Below are positions 8,501-17,305 of a stretch of 49,088 bases of DNA, piece after piece. Every line of letters starts with the position of its first letter. Position 1 is the first letter of the stretch. The notes beneath the pieces were generated by a model, which was given only the letters and a program-made list of their open reading frames with translations, made no database searches and was not told the origin of the DNA. The position numbers and the translations under genes were made by a program. The stretch is from CAZLGM01 sp964623625 (GTDB lineage Bacteria; Desulfobacterota; Desulfobulbia; Desulfobulbales; Desulfocapsaceae), in the NCBI GenBank assembly GCA_964623625.1, contig CAZUUJ010000026.1, forward strand, positions 1-49,088. The letters run 5' to 3'.

Positions 8501-8637
8501 AACGAGGTCTCCAAAACGGTTTACAGAAATAAAATTGATGGCATCGGCAATTGAACATGTTTTTTCAAGTCGATACCAGAAATACGAGAAGGAATTGGAA
8601 GAAGAAATATAATATTTTTTACCGGTTTTGCTAGTAA

Positions 8638-8721
8638 ATAACGCTGCTCATTAAAACTGAGGTACACCATCATCGGTTTTTACCGGCCAGTAAGGTCACA
8701 CTGCTCAATGTGGTTGTTTAT
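8638..8721. repeat. Dispersed hairpin element, copy 1
   Basis: ATAACGCTGCTCATTAAAAC (8638-8657), a middle hairpin (CGGTTTTTACCG) and a terminal CACAC...GTGTGG-type stem ending TGTGGTTGTTTAT (8709-8721) occur in the same order as in 44007-44099. It lies in the gap between two minus-strand genes and just overlaps the 3' end of the repeat-protein gene. Confidence 0.55.
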
Positions 8722-10037
8722 GGACTTCGATGATGTCTTCTAAAAGGCGAGGAACTGTCCGATGACGATCCTCTCTGTCCAGACACTCCCGCAGGTTGTG
8801 ATGATGGCCCAGGGAGGCCTGTTGCTGAAGGGCCGGAAGCGGACGGTTTGGACGACGTTCTTACCTTTTTCACACTAAAGGTAAAATCGAGAGATCTTTT
8901 CAGACTACCGGTTTTCGTTCCGATGGCAGAAGGTTTTGGAGAAAGCGATATGGTTGCTTTGAATTTGCCTGGCTGTGTTACTTTAAGTGCTTTTTTAATA
9001 GATATTCTCTTTGTTGAACCCGGGTTAACAGCCGGTACGGTCCTGGCAGAAACCAGCTCCACACATTTCCCACCGTCAAGGGATTTGCAGTTGATTGTAT
9101 ATGTCACCTTATGGGTGGAACTATTTCTGATAGTACCGATATTTTTAATATTGAAGGTCAGCCCAAAAGGTTTGTTCAGTTTCGGATTCATTTTCTGTCC
9201 ACCACTTTGAACAAACCATAAGGAGGGTCTTTTTTTAATTTTATGGTCATCGGTTTTTTTCAGGGGTAATTTTCTGGCGACCAATTCAAATTCCAGCGGC
9301 TTCAAAGAACTGTAGCCATTTAGGGTCCACCGGTATTTACCAGGTTCCATAAACTTGAACTCCGGCATAGTTGTTGTCATCTCCTTACCGGCTAAGAATC
9401 TGCTGCGAAACAGTTTCGGTTTTGTGGTTTTACTCCAGCGCTTTGTCCGGTTGTTCCACATCTCAATTTCGTACTGAAAATCGGTTTGCCGGTTGTCATG
9501 TCTGAATTTGAAAACGACAGGTTTGTTTTTGTTGAACATCATTTTCCCCATCGGTGCGAGCAGTACCAGCTGCTTCATCTGTTGTGTGGCTTCTACCAGA
9601 TTATTTGATGGTGGAGAATAGTTGATAGATCCCATATCAATGATCGGCTCGGGAGAATAGTCAAGAGTACCCATATTGATTATCTGGTCCCAGGAAGAGT
9701 TAATACTGCCCATATCAATTATTGAATCAGGAGAGTAACCAAGAGTTCCGATATTTATCACATGGTCAACCGAATAGTTAATACTACCCATATCTATGGC
9801 TGAATCGGACAAGTATTCAATAACACCCATATCAATTATAGGATCCGGTTTAACAACGACATGGTTGGTTTTTTGCCTGAGCACATTGGGATTGGCCATC
9901 ACCAATGAACAGAATATGAAATTGATAACAAGTATGAACAAGAGGACAAGGGAAGAGTTGACAGAAAAAAACGGACAAGGGCAAGACCACTTCAAACGTA
10001 TAGGAAATAATCTTGCAAAACGATGTACAGTTCTCAT
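8718..10037 (-). CDS. Secreted protein with 13-residue tandem repeats
   Basis: This 439-residue protein has a hydrophobic export segment at 28-46. Residues 65-142 are six tandem 13-residue units built on a D-x-I-I-D-M-G-S-I-N-Y-S-x pattern. Units 2, 4 and 6 are of one subtype (IDMGSINYS) and 3 and 5 of another (IN-I/M-GTL-x-YSP), giving a 26-residue higher-order period. A beta-rich domain follows (about 160-250, including PGKYRWTLNG) and then a second immunoglobulin-like domain (about 270-385, PGKFKATISL). The tail is Ser/Pro/Gly-rich. It looks like a cell-surface or periplasmic structural or carbohydrate-contacting protein. No enzyme motif is seen. A decayed relative of its C-terminal part lies at 10887-11095. 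Confidence 0.7.
   Translation of the reverse strand: MRTVHRFARLFPIRLKWSCPCPFFSVNSSLVLLFILVINFIFCSLVMANPNVLRQKTNHVVVKPDPIIDMGVIEYLSDSAIDMGSINYSVDHVINIGTLGYSPDSIIDMGSINSSWDQIINMGTLDYSPEPIIDMGSINYSPPSNNLVEATQQMKQLVLLAPMGKMMFNKNKPVVFKFRHDNRQTDFQYEIEMWNNRTKRWSKTTKPKLFRSRFLAGKEMTTTMPEFKFMEPGKYRWTLNGYSSLKPLEFELVARKLPLKKTDDHKIKKRPSLWFVQSGGQKMNPKLNKPFGLTFNIKNIGTIRNSSTHKVTYTINCKSLDGGKCVELVSARTVPAVNPGSTKRISIKKALKVTQPGKFKATISLSPKPSAIGTKTGSLKRSLDFTFSVKKVRTSSKPSASGPSATGLPGPSSQPAGVSGQRGSSSDSSSPFRRHHRSP
9613..9846 (-). repeat. 39-base coding tandem repeat (78-base higher-order unit)
   Basis: The word CCCATATCAAT recurs on the + strand every 78 bases, with a diverged ACCCATATTGATTAT-type half unit between. 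This encodes six 13-residue repeats in the secreted protein at 8718-10037. Confidence 0.7.
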
Positions 10038-10139
10038 CTGCTCTTAGAGGTGAAAAATATGTTCTTTTGTGAACATTCTCTTTTTAATCGTAGTCATCTA
10101 TTGGAACCCAAACCAGTAATAGTATGAATACGCTTTTAT

Positions 10140-10652
10140 TCATGGGGCTGGAAGCGTAATGTCGTCACAGGTCACCGACTGGAGTTCCTGTGGAATGTCA
10201 TACGGAGCACCGCCTTTTTCAACGCCAGCAAGAGCAGTGCATTGACTTCCTTTTTTGGCAAAGGCCAGACAACGAGCTTTGGTTGGCGTTTTACCCACTG
10301 GTGCGGAATTAAATTGGGAAATAGGAACATAGAACTGGTAGCTTGTGTAATTACCATCGCTTAAAGCGTCTTCTTTAACGGTTTCTCCTATTAATGTATA
10401 ATCTTGGGAATTACCGTAAACAGCTCCGCAGATCACATAGAGATCCCGTCCCATCCAGGCAGACAAGACATTTTGTATATCAAAATTCAATAAAAACTGA
10501 ATTTGCGTTGGCTCATCCTTGAGTTTAATTGTTACTGTTTTTTCATCTAATTCAAATGCATGAACAGTGGATGAAAAACACCCCAATAAAAATAGAAGCA
10601 TGGCAACAGCCAAGATGGAGATAAATGATTGGGTGTGACCGTCAGGTTTCAT
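10140..10652 (-). CDS. Secreted hypothetical protein
   Basis: This 170-residue protein has a strong ribosome site (AAGGAGG) and a signal peptide ending VHA at about residue 32; GCFSS at residue 24 could alternatively be a lipobox. The mature part is beta-rich with an opening KTVTIKLKDEPTQ strand and four cysteines (CGA, RCLAF, QCTA, TCDD) that could form two disulfides. No family is recognised. It is upstream of, and likely co-transcribed with, the repeat-containing secreted protein at 8718-10037. Confidence 0.65.
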   Translation of the reverse strand: MKPDGHTQSFISILAVAMLLFLLGCFSSTVHAFELDEKTVTIKLKDEPTQIQFLLNFDIQNVLSAWMGRDLYVICGAVYGNSQDYTLIGETVKEDALSDGNYTSYQFYVPISQFNSAPVGKTPTKARCLAFAKKGSQCTALAGVEKGGAPYDIPQELQSVTCDDITLPAP

Positions 10653-10886
10653 TGTTTCCTCCTTTCTCTGTATAGTATGACGAATGCATTATCTTGCATG
10701 TGGTATCCTGTTGTTGGTCGATGGTTGGCCCCGGACAGGAGACCTCTCCGGGGTTGAACCGATAGGCCTCTCATCTGCCCCCGGCCATGATGCACTGGGT
10801 GATCCGGCATGCTTCCGTGTTGGTTTTGTGGTGATTTTTGAGATGGAAAAGAAATAACTATCAGATGTCTTTCGGCAAGTTGCTTT

Positions 10887-11095
10887 TCACGTTGTGCTTG
10901 GTTTTTGGCTAAGACTCAGACGTACCTCATATTTTCCAGCTTCGGTTGCATTGATGGCTTTATGAAAGCAGATGACAGATACCTTCTTCTCTTTGTTGGT
11001 ATCTTTTGTTAAATCCACTTTTGATCTCAAACTCTTTGGTCGGCGGAGAGATGACGCCCTGACCCGATACGGTCCAACTATACTTGCATAACATC
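10887..11095 (-). pseudogene. Decayed paralogue of the repeat-containing secreted protein
   Basis: On the minus strand one frame reads CKYSWTVSGQGVISPPTKEF and, after a frame change, another reads AINATEAGKYEVRLSLSQKP and ends at TGA. These match the pattern of GKYRWTLNG...LEFEL and VTQPGKFKATISLSPKP in the intact protein at 8718-10037. The piece has no repeat region and no intact frame. The adjacent 10680-10886 could be its Pro/Gly/Ser-rich tail, but is too degraded to call. Confidence 0.5.
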
Positions 11096-11355
11096 CTCCC
11101 GATAATATGATATGCGATGGCTTATCCCGTATTTTTTCCTATGGATATACTCCTATGTTCCTGGATCAGTCAAAAATGTTCATATTTGTTTCGGTTATTA
11201 TTCCGGACTTGGCTGAGTTGATCGATATATACATTGTAGCAGAAAAATCGACTTGGTTCAATCTAACTGCCTGAAAGATGGTAAATATTTCCGTTCTTCA
11301 AGAGAAGAACAGAGAAAATGACTGGGTGTTTGGGGACCTGAGTGAAAGCTTGGGG

Positions 11356-11528
11356 CTACTGTTTCCAAAAGGAGGGATAGAGGATCACCAGAGCGGAGAA
11401 CATCTCAAGTCGGCCGACCAGCATATTCCAGGCAGGGAACCGCTTGCTGGTATCGGAGATTAAGGCATAGTTCTCCGAGGGACCGATGTCGCCGAAACCG
11501 GGGCCGATATTTATGACGGAGAATCGGA
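11356..11528 (-). pseudogene. Fragment of trkH-type potassium transporter gene (3' end only)
   Basis: Starting directly after the response regulator stop, the minus strand encodes INIGPGFGDIGPSENYALI followed by MLVGRLEMFSALVILYPSFW and a TAG. This is the characteristic C-terminal pore-loop and last helix of TrkH/KtrB (N-x-G-P-G-x-G, GRLE-x-F). Everything upstream of it in the gene is missing. The remaining stretch 11096-11355 shows nothing recognisable. Confidence 0.65.
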
Positions 11529-12173
11529 TTAAATAGAAATATAACCATGCCGCAGAGCGTATTTAACCAGGCCGGCAACGGAGTGGATATCAAGCTTGGC
11601 CATCAGGTTCTTCCGGTGGGTGTCCACCGTTTGAGGAGAGATAAAGAGACGCTGGGCAATCTCCTGGTTAGTCAGTCCTTCTGCAACCTGCTGGAGTATT
11701 TCCTTTTCCCTTTTGGTCAAGTTGATCGTGCAGTCCTCCCCCATTTTCTGTTTTTCTATGGCCACTTCAAGAATATGGGAGTGAAGGGTTGGGGAGAGAA
11801 CAGTCTCACCTTTGTTGACCACTTTTTTTATCGAATCCTCCAGCGAGGTGAAGCTTTCCTCTTTCAGGAGATAACCATGGGCGCCGGCCTCAAGCGCTTC
11901 TGTCGTGTAGAAGGGATCACCATGCATGGTGAGGATAATAACTTTAACCAGAGGCATTTCTTTTTTAATTCTTCGGCACAATTCGATTCCGTTGATTCCA
12001 GGCATGGCAATATCGATAATGGCGACATCGGGACAGATGGTTGAAAGCGCCTTTAACGCATCCAGACCATCGGCCGCTTCACCGACAATCTCGATGTCGC
12101 CCGTTTTGGAGAGCATGGCAGCAAGTCCCTGCCTGAACATCTGGTGGTCATCAGCCAGGAATACTTTCAGCAT
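11529..12173 (-). CDS. Response regulator, NarL/FixJ family
   Basis: This 214-residue protein has a receiver domain (1-120) with the acidic pair DD at 8-9, phospho-acceptor Asp54 (AIIDIAMPG) and the conserved Lys in GYLLKE. A LuxR/GerE helix-turn-helix follows (about 148-212: LTKREKEILQQVAEGLTNQEIA...SPQTVDTHRKNLMAKL). It is a DNA-binding transcription regulator controlled by the adjacent kinase. Its start overlaps the end of that kinase gene by 23 bases, so the two are coupled. The targets are not known. Confidence 0.95.
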   Translation of the reverse strand: MLKVFLADDHQMFRQGLAAMLSKTGDIEIVGEAADGLDALKALSTICPDVAIIDIAMPGINGIELCRRIKKEMPLVKVIILTMHGDPFYTTEALEAGAHGYLLKEESFTSLEDSIKKVVNKGETVLSPTLHSHILEVAIEKQKMGEDCTINLTKREKEILQQVAEGLTNQEIAQRLFISPQTVDTHRKNLMAKLDIHSVAGLVKYALRHGYISI

Positions 12174-14508
12174 GCTGCACCTCGTTGATGGAGTTCATCG
12201 GCACATCAAGCACAACTCGTGTTCCCTGGCCCGGTTCGGATTCGATGATAAAGCTTCCTTTAAGATCGGTCATCCACTCTTTGATAGTGGCCAGACCAAT
12301 ACCATGGAGAGTACGGCTCTGATACAGGACTTCCTCAGTATTGAATCCTTTACCGGCATCGTCGATGATAATTCTGAGGTTATTTTCCCGCTCTTTTATG
12401 GTGATCAGAACTTCCATGCAGTTGGCATGTTTGGCGATATTGTGTAAGAGTTCTTTCACCGCTCTGTAGAGATAGATGCGGATTGTTTCACCTAATTCAG
12501 GTTTATCGGTATGGTCATAAATACTCACATCAATTCCTGTTCTCTTCTTATAATGGTTGGCATACCAGCGGATAGCCTGCACAAGACCCTGCTCATCTAA
12601 AATTGCAGGATACAGGTTAAAGATCATTGTCCGCACCTGGGAGATCATCAGCTCAATCAGTTCTTTTGAGCTGGAGAGTTCGCGACTGCATTTTGTCTGT
12701 TTCCTCGGTTTTTGTTCGAGTTCACAGGTGCCTTCTTCAGACTCTTCCAGCTTCATATGAACAAGGGCCAGGTTCTGGGCCAACTCTTCATGAAGCAGTC
12801 GGCTCAGATCTTTTCTCTCCCGCTCTTCTGCCAGCAGAATCTCTTCATTAAGCTTTTGCCGAAAAAACTGGGCCTGTTCTTTTCTCTTTCTCTTTTCCGT
12901 GATATCTCGCAGGATTCCTTCATAGCCGACAAACTTGCCGTCCTGGTCAAGCAGCGTTGTAGCTGTAATTAGACAGATCCTTTGGGACCCGTCTCTACGG
13001 TTGATGGTTGTCTCCAGTTCCTTGATGTAACCGACCCGGTTCATCTCCTCACGGATAATCCGGGTAAGGTCGGTACTGTCGCCGTCGATGGGACTCAGAC
13101 AGCGGTCTAGAGACATGTTGTCCAGGGAATCGTTTTCCTGGAGACCGAACAGCTGACGGCCTGCCGGATTGAGATCTTTTACCATAAAGGAGCCATCAGC
13201 CACAAAATGGCAATCCCTGGAATTTTCAAATATCTTTCTGTATTTTTCTTCCGACTCTATGAGTTGCCCAACCGATTCTTCAAGATCAGAAGCCATAGAG
13301 TTGAACAGGTAACCGAACTCTCCCATCTCATCGCGGGAATAGGTGGATGCCCTGGCAGCAAGATTTCCCCGCTGGATTTCCCGGGCCGCTTCTGCCAGCG
13401 AGATGACCGGACGTGTCATGGACCAGGCGACAAAGATAGCAACAATAACGCAGCCGCAGATCATAATCAGGGTGAAGGGAGCAAATGCGTTGATATATTC
13501 TTTAAATCCCATAAGGAAATCCTCATCATCAACGCTGGAAATAAGGTACCAGAAATGGGGTGATGTTTTTCCGGCTTTGTCGGCCTTCCCTTGAACAGCC
13601 TGGACAAGCTTCATGTTGTCATGACCATTGTCCAGTAGGATTTTTCGAAATCCAAACAGGGTTTCCTTATTTGTCTGCCGGCTCTGGAGGACAACCATGT
13701 CTTTTTTCTGGGTATCGATAAACTTCACCAGTTCCGGCTCATTGGAAACAAGGGTTTCCCCGGAATTGATAAATCGGCTGAACTGTTTGGAGGTCTCAGG
13801 GTGAAAGAGAAAATATCCGTCCTGGTCGATGAGGAAATAATGCTCTCCGTAACGGGTTGTATCCTGTTGACGTTCAAGAATGTCAAGGAGTACGGCCCCC
13901 CTGACATTGAGAACGATGACGCCTCTGGTTTTTCCTTTGCTGTCTACAACCGGAGTGGCATATCGGATAACAGGTGAGTAGGGAATCTGAATTTTTCCGT
14001 GTTCAATATTTAAATCAAGAGGTGAGACGTAAATTTCCCCCGGTTTCAGTCCAATGGATTCCTGGAAATAATAGCGATGACCTTTAAACTGCAATTCATC
14101 CGGGGGAACAAGAATGGCGTTTTTGCCATCAAAGTTCACACGGATAATTTCCTGACCGTTTGTGCCGAGAAATCTCACCTGGTGGAAAATCCTATGGTTG
14201 TTGGCAATAGCAAGGAAGGCGGACTCTATGGCTCTGTATGCGTCCAGTTTGCTGACCTGTTTTGAGTGGGAAAGGAAAGACTTCATCTGCGGCAGATCGC
14301 GCAACAGGAACAGGTCTCTTGTCACCCAGTCGAGTACTGTCTGGATCTCACCGCTGATCCGTTTCAGATCCTCACTGTTACGGGTGGCGGCACGATCAAT
14401 CGTATATTTACGCTGCATGAGCCGGGCATAGCCGCTACTGATGACAACAGTGGTAACTGTAACCAGCAGAAAAATGAGTATGAATTTGCCTTTGAGACTG
14501 CTAAGCAT
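12151..14508 (-). CDS. Sensor histidine kinase, NarX-like (Cache-HAMP-PAS-HisKA_3)
   Basis: This 785-residue protein begins with a transmembrane helix (7-25) and a long extracytoplasmic dCache sensor region (about 35-335). A second helix follows (344-363), then HAMP (364-416), a PAS domain (about 425-540), and a dimerisation domain with phospho-acceptor His573 in LLHEELAQ. The C-terminus is a HATPase with DDAGKGFN and the HGIGLATIKE lid motif. Extracellular small molecules such as organic acids or amino acids are the usual Cache ligands, but the ligand here is unknown. It forms an operon with the NarL-type regulator. The divergent gap 14509-14710 separates it from the rhodanese gene. Confidence 0.95.
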   Translation of the reverse strand: MLSSLKGKFILIFLLVTVTTVVISSGYARLMQRKYTIDRAATRNSEDLKRISGEIQTVLDWVTRDLFLLRDLPQMKSFLSHSKQVSKLDAYRAIESAFLAIANNHRIFHQVRFLGTNGQEIIRVNFDGKNAILVPPDELQFKGHRYYFQESIGLKPGEIYVSPLDLNIEHGKIQIPYSPVIRYATPVVDSKGKTRGVIVLNVRGAVLLDILERQQDTTRYGEHYFLIDQDGYFLFHPETSKQFSRFINSGETLVSNEPELVKFIDTQKKDMVVLQSRQTNKETLFGFRKILLDNGHDNMKLVQAVQGKADKAGKTSPHFWYLISSVDDEDFLMGFKEYINAFAPFTLIMICGCVIVAIFVAWSMTRPVISLAEAAREIQRGNLAARASTYSRDEMGEFGYLFNSMASDLEESVGQLIESEEKYRKIFENSRDCHFVADGSFMVKDLNPAGRQLFGLQENDSLDNMSLDRCLSPIDGDSTDLTRIIREEMNRVGYIKELETTINRRDGSQRICLITATTLLDQDGKFVGYEGILRDITEKRKRKEQAQFFRQKLNEEILLAEERERKDLSRLLHEELAQNLALVHMKLEESEEGTCELEQKPRKQTKCSRELSSSKELIELMISQVRTMIFNLYPAILDEQGLVQAIRWYANHYKKRTGIDVSIYDHTDKPELGETIRIYLYRAVKELLHNIAKHANCMEVLITIKERENNLRIIIDDAGKGFNTEEVLYQSRTLHGIGLATIKEWMTDLKGSFIIESEPGQGTRVVLDVPMNSINEVQHAESIPG

Positions 14509-14603
14509 AGAAGAAAACTACCATGATGAAGATTTTCCCTTGATCATCTCTTAATGCGAATTATAGGTGTTTTGGAACCTATTTCAAGTTAAATAGTGCC
14601 TAT

Positions 14604-14660
14604 CCAGAAACGGCTTTATTCTCCAAACTCTTCGTTGTAGTGAAAAATTGTCGTTTCTGG
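14604..14660. repeat. Spaced inverted repeat in divergent gap
   Basis: CCAGAAACG (14604-14612) and CGTTTCTGG (14652-14660) are exact complements 39 bases apart, between the kinase and rhodanese genes. This could be an operator pair or a remnant repeat. No transposase is nearby. Confidence 0.35.
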
Positions 14661-14710
14661 ACAGACAAAAAAAATGTATTCACAAGAACTTTAAACTATG
14701 AGAAAGAGAC

Positions 14711-15058
14711 ATGTTTGTTCGAAAGAAACCACAAACGGTAAATCTTGCCGTGATATTAGAAGAGGCAAGAAGCGGCAAAGGGCAGCTTGTTGATGTTCGT
14801 GAAAAATCAGAATGGCACCAGAGTCATTTTGAATGTGCCATCCATCTGCCATTATCTGAGTTGAAGCGCGGTGTTGGAGTGAAGACTTTGAAAAAATTGA
14901 AAAAAGAGAATAAAACAATCTACCTCCATTGCAGATCCGGTAGCCGGGTACGGATAGCAAAGCAGATATTGGCGCGATATGGCTGTACCCAGGTTCATAT
15001 CTTGCCGGTTTCCATGCTGCATATGTTGGAGAAAGGGTTTCGATTAAAACAATCCTAA
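14711..15058 (+). CDS. Rhodanese-domain protein
   Basis: This 115-residue single-domain rhodanese contains LVDVREKSEW, the AIHLPLSEL segment and the active-site loop LHCRSGSR, whose cysteine accepts the sulfane sulfur. There is no signal peptide, so it acts in the cytoplasm on persulfide or thiosulfate-type sulfur. The last part departs from the usual GGF-x-x-W ending and reads LPVSMLHMLEKGF. It is 13 bases before the DUF4920 gene and likely co-transcribed with it. The physiological sulfur donor and acceptor are unknown. Confidence 0.88.
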   Translation: MFVRKKPQTVNLAVILEEARSGKGQLVDVREKSEWHQSHFECAIHLPLSELKRGVGVKTLKKLKKENKTIYLHCRSGSRVRIAKQILARYGCTQVHILPVSMLHMLEKGFRLKQS

Positions 15059-15071
15059 AGAGGAAAACAAA

Positions 15072-15533
15072 ATGAAACAATTACTGATTACATTTATTCT
15101 GCTGCTTTGTTTCAGTCACACGGCTTTTGCCAAAGAAATCTCTCTTGGCGAACAACTGATGCTGACGGAGACGACCAAGATTTCGGTAATCAACGCTCAG
15201 CCAGAAAAATTTATCGGTAAGCGGGTCCGGGTCGAAGGGCTTATAATCGATGTGTGCGCGAAAAGAGGCTGCTGGATGGATCTTGCCAGTGATCTTCCCT
15301 TTGAAAAAATTCAGATTAAGGTTGTTGATGGTGTGATCGTTTTCCCAATGGAGGCCAAGGGCCGGACGGCCATTGTGGAGGGAGTTGTTCAGGAACTGAA
15401 ACTGGATGAGGAAATGCACAAACGTTTTGCTGCCCACCAGGCCCACGAGCGAGGTGAGAAATTTGACCCCTCGACTGTCAAGGGGCCAATTAAGATTTAC
15501 CGGATTAGGGGAATAGGTGCTAAGATCCTGTAG
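15072..15533 (+). CDS. Secreted DUF4920 (OB-fold) protein
   Basis: This 153-residue protein has a signal peptide ending AFA (about residue 20). The mature part matches the DUF4920 pattern: a helix with PEKFIGKRVRVEG, then DVCAKRGCWMDL with two cysteines, and a strand-rich OB-fold ending in an IRGIGAKI segment. The CAKRGCW motif could bind a metal or form a redox-active pair. The function is unknown. It follows the rhodanese gene and precedes a PepSY membrane protein, separated by a palindromic element. Confidence 0.75.
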   Translation: MKQLLITFILLLCFSHTAFAKEISLGEQLMLTETTKISVINAQPEKFIGKRVRVEGLIIDVCAKRGCWMDLASDLPFEKIQIKVVDGVIVFPMEAKGRTAIVEGVVQELKLDEEMHKRFAAHQAHERGEKFDPSTVKGPIKIYRIRGIGAKIL

Positions 15534-15539
15534 TAAATA

Positions 15540-15635
15540 ATCGATGGTACCGCATCTTTGCACGATCACAATTTGGGGCATAGGATCATACTATAGCTCC
15601 AAATTGTGCTTGTACAAATATACGGTACCATCGAT
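15540..15635. repeat. Nested palindromic element
   Basis: ATCGATGGTACCG (15540-15552) pairs exactly with 15623-15635. Inside, CACAATTTGG (15567-15576) pairs exactly with CCAAATTGTG (15599-15608). The whole is a roughly 96-base two-tier hairpin without coding content, of the size expected for a small non-autonomous element or a structured RNA. Confidence 0.6.
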
Positions 15636-15641
15636 CATTTA

Positions 15642-15678
15642 CTCGAAACCTGAAACTCGAAACCTGAAACCCGAAACC
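15642..15678. repeat. Short tandem CTCGAAACCTGAAA repeats
   Basis: Two and a half copies of CTCGAAACCTGAAA lie right after the palindromic element and before the PepSY gene. Related sequence is found in both orientations at 44409-44483. Confidence 0.6.
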
Positions 15679-15685
15679 GTTATTT

Positions 15686-16237
15686 ATGAAGTGGCGCAGA
15701 CTCAATTACATTTTTCATCGAGACATCGGCTATCTCTGTATCGGACTGACCCTTATTTACGCGATCAGCGGGATTGTGGTCAACCATATCAGTCATTCAT
15801 TTAATCCCAGTTATACAATTGAGCACACCGAAACGACTATTCAGCCTGTTGCAAAAGAAACAAAGGCGGATATGGTTCTGGTTGATTCAATTCTTCAACA
15901 ACTGGATGAGAAGGGTGTCTTTAAGAATGTGGCATTGCTCGCCCCCGGGAAACTACGCATCTTTGTTGAGGGCAACACCATTGATGTTAATATGTCAGAC
16001 GGCAAAGTAAAACAGGAAAAGGTAGCCAAACGCCCAATATTATTTGAGGCAAATTTTCTCCATCTCAACAAAGCAAAAGGTATCTGGACCTGGGTTGCCG
16101 ACGGCTATGCTGTTCTGCTGGCTATTCTTGCCATTACCGGTTTTCTGATGATCCGGAAGAACAGTCGTGTCCGCGGCCTGGTATTAACAGGGCTCGGTTT
16201 TGTTGTTCCTCTGGTTTTTCTGTGGATTTCACTTTAA
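15686..16237 (+). CDS. PepSY-associated transmembrane protein
   Basis: This 183-residue protein has an N-terminal RRLNYIFHRDIGYLCIG segment leading into a first helix (17-36), as in PepSY-TM proteins. A periplasmic domain of about 90 residues follows, then a helix (136-153) and a final helix (164-182). Family members often sit with iron or haem systems and can bind haem through the histidines near the first helix (HRD, NHISHS). Its role here is unassigned. It precedes an XRE-cupin regulator on the same strand. Confidence 0.75.
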   Translation: MKWRRLNYIFHRDIGYLCIGLTLIYAISGIVVNHISHSFNPSYTIEHTETTIQPVAKETKADMVLVDSILQQLDEKGVFKNVALLAPGKLRIFVEGNTIDVNMSDGKVKQEKVAKRPILFEANFLHLNKAKGIWTWVADGYAVLLAILAITGFLMIRKNSRVRGLVLTGLGFVVPLVFLWISL

Positions 16238-16400
16238 GCTCTGTATTGTTGGCCTTGTTTACCATGTACTGTTTTCAGTTGTCGCTTGACAAGTGGCTGT
16301 TAAGTAGGTTAAGGCTATTTTGTCAGCCGGCTGTTCCTTGACCATTGATACGGTTTACATCAAAGCAGGGCGAAACGTTTTCCTTTGACACAATACCCAT

Positions 16401-16934
16401 ATGTGGATTCGCTTAAGAAGATTGAGAAAGACCAAAGGGATCAGCCAGACAGAACTGGCTGTAAGGGTGGGTGTTTCCCGTTCGGCGATTTGCCAGATTG
16501 AAAAAGGAAAAACCAATCCTTCAATGGCAACCCTGATGAAGATTATGCAGGTCCTGGACCCCGGATTTGATGTCAATCCGCTTGAACCGCCTCCTCCAGT
16601 CGAAGTTTTTACAGCCGATGATGTGATTCCCATCACCAGTATGGAAGGTATCGGAACGCTTGACCTGCTTGCTCCGCTTTCCGTTGAAAGGGGAATCGAT
16701 ATGCTCTCGGTAACCATTGAACCGCTCCAGACAATGAACTTCGAATATTTTGCTGAACAGCAGCGGGTGATTGTTGTTGCCGGTCAAGTCGATATCCAAC
16801 TCTGGGATCAAACAGTCAAGCTGTCAAAAGGTGAAAACTTTTTTATTCGCAAAGCCGAGTCAATCACCTGTACAAACAGATCAACCAGTAGAGCAGAACT
16901 GGTGCTGTGTGTATCCGGTCTTGATTTTGGTTGA
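16401..16934 (+). CDS. XRE-family regulator with cupin domain
   Basis: This 177-residue protein has an N-terminal helix-turn-helix of XRE type (about 8-62: KTKGISQTELAVRVGVSRSA, then CQIEKGKTNPSMATLMKI) and a C-terminal cupin beta-barrel (about 95-175). Such proteins sense a small molecule or metal in the cupin and regulate a few genes nearby. The ribosome site is weak. The gene is alone, with about 160 non-coding bases before it and 498 after. Confidence 0.85.
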   Translation: MWIRLRRLRKTKGISQTELAVRVGVSRSAICQIEKGKTNPSMATLMKIMQVLDPGFDVNPLEPPPPVEVFTADDVIPITSMEGIGTLDLLAPLSVERGIDMLSVTIEPLQTMNFEYFAEQQRVIVVAGQVDIQLWDQTVKLSKGENFFIRKAESITCTNRSTSRAELVLCVSGLDFG

Positions 16935-17166
16935 TTGATCAAACCTGCAATAACCTTCCTTCACGTTCCTCTCCTACAGTTCTACCTGTTTAAATACCTT
17001 CCAGAAAAGAGATAATTGAAACTAGTATTCTTTGGTACCTCCGCACACAAACGTCGTTCTCAAAAACCCACAAACTCAGAAACAGTGGTTGCCCGCCTTT
17101 TTGTTGTAAACTTCTACCTAACTATTTTCCCTTATGACTCATGAAGCTCAGCCTAACAGGCGCTGT

Positions 17167-17178
17167 TGTCGGTTGACA
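17167..17178. promoter_or_regulatory. Operator-like palindrome, first of an inverted pair
   Basis: TGTCGGTTGACA lies within GCTGTTGTCGGTTGACAGAC. A nearly identical sequence in opposite orientation occurs at 17293-17305. Both lie upstream of the JAMM-like pair. Confidence 0.4.
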
Positions 17179-17292
17179 GACTAACCTCCAGTCAAGAATT
17201 TCCCTTTATCGGGTGAAACAACTGAGTACTCTATTGATATTTCAAGGTTTAAAGTAAAACTTGGTTGTCATAGATAATCCTTGTAATACGTC

Positions 17293-17305
17293 TGTCAAAC
17301 CGACA
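17293..17305. promoter_or_regulatory. Operator-like palindrome, second of an inverted pair
   Basis: TGTCAAACCGACA lies within GTCTGTCAAACCGACAGCAC and is the reverse complement (one extra T) of the site at 17167-17178. Its spacing to the first copy is about 126 bases. Confidence 0.4.
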
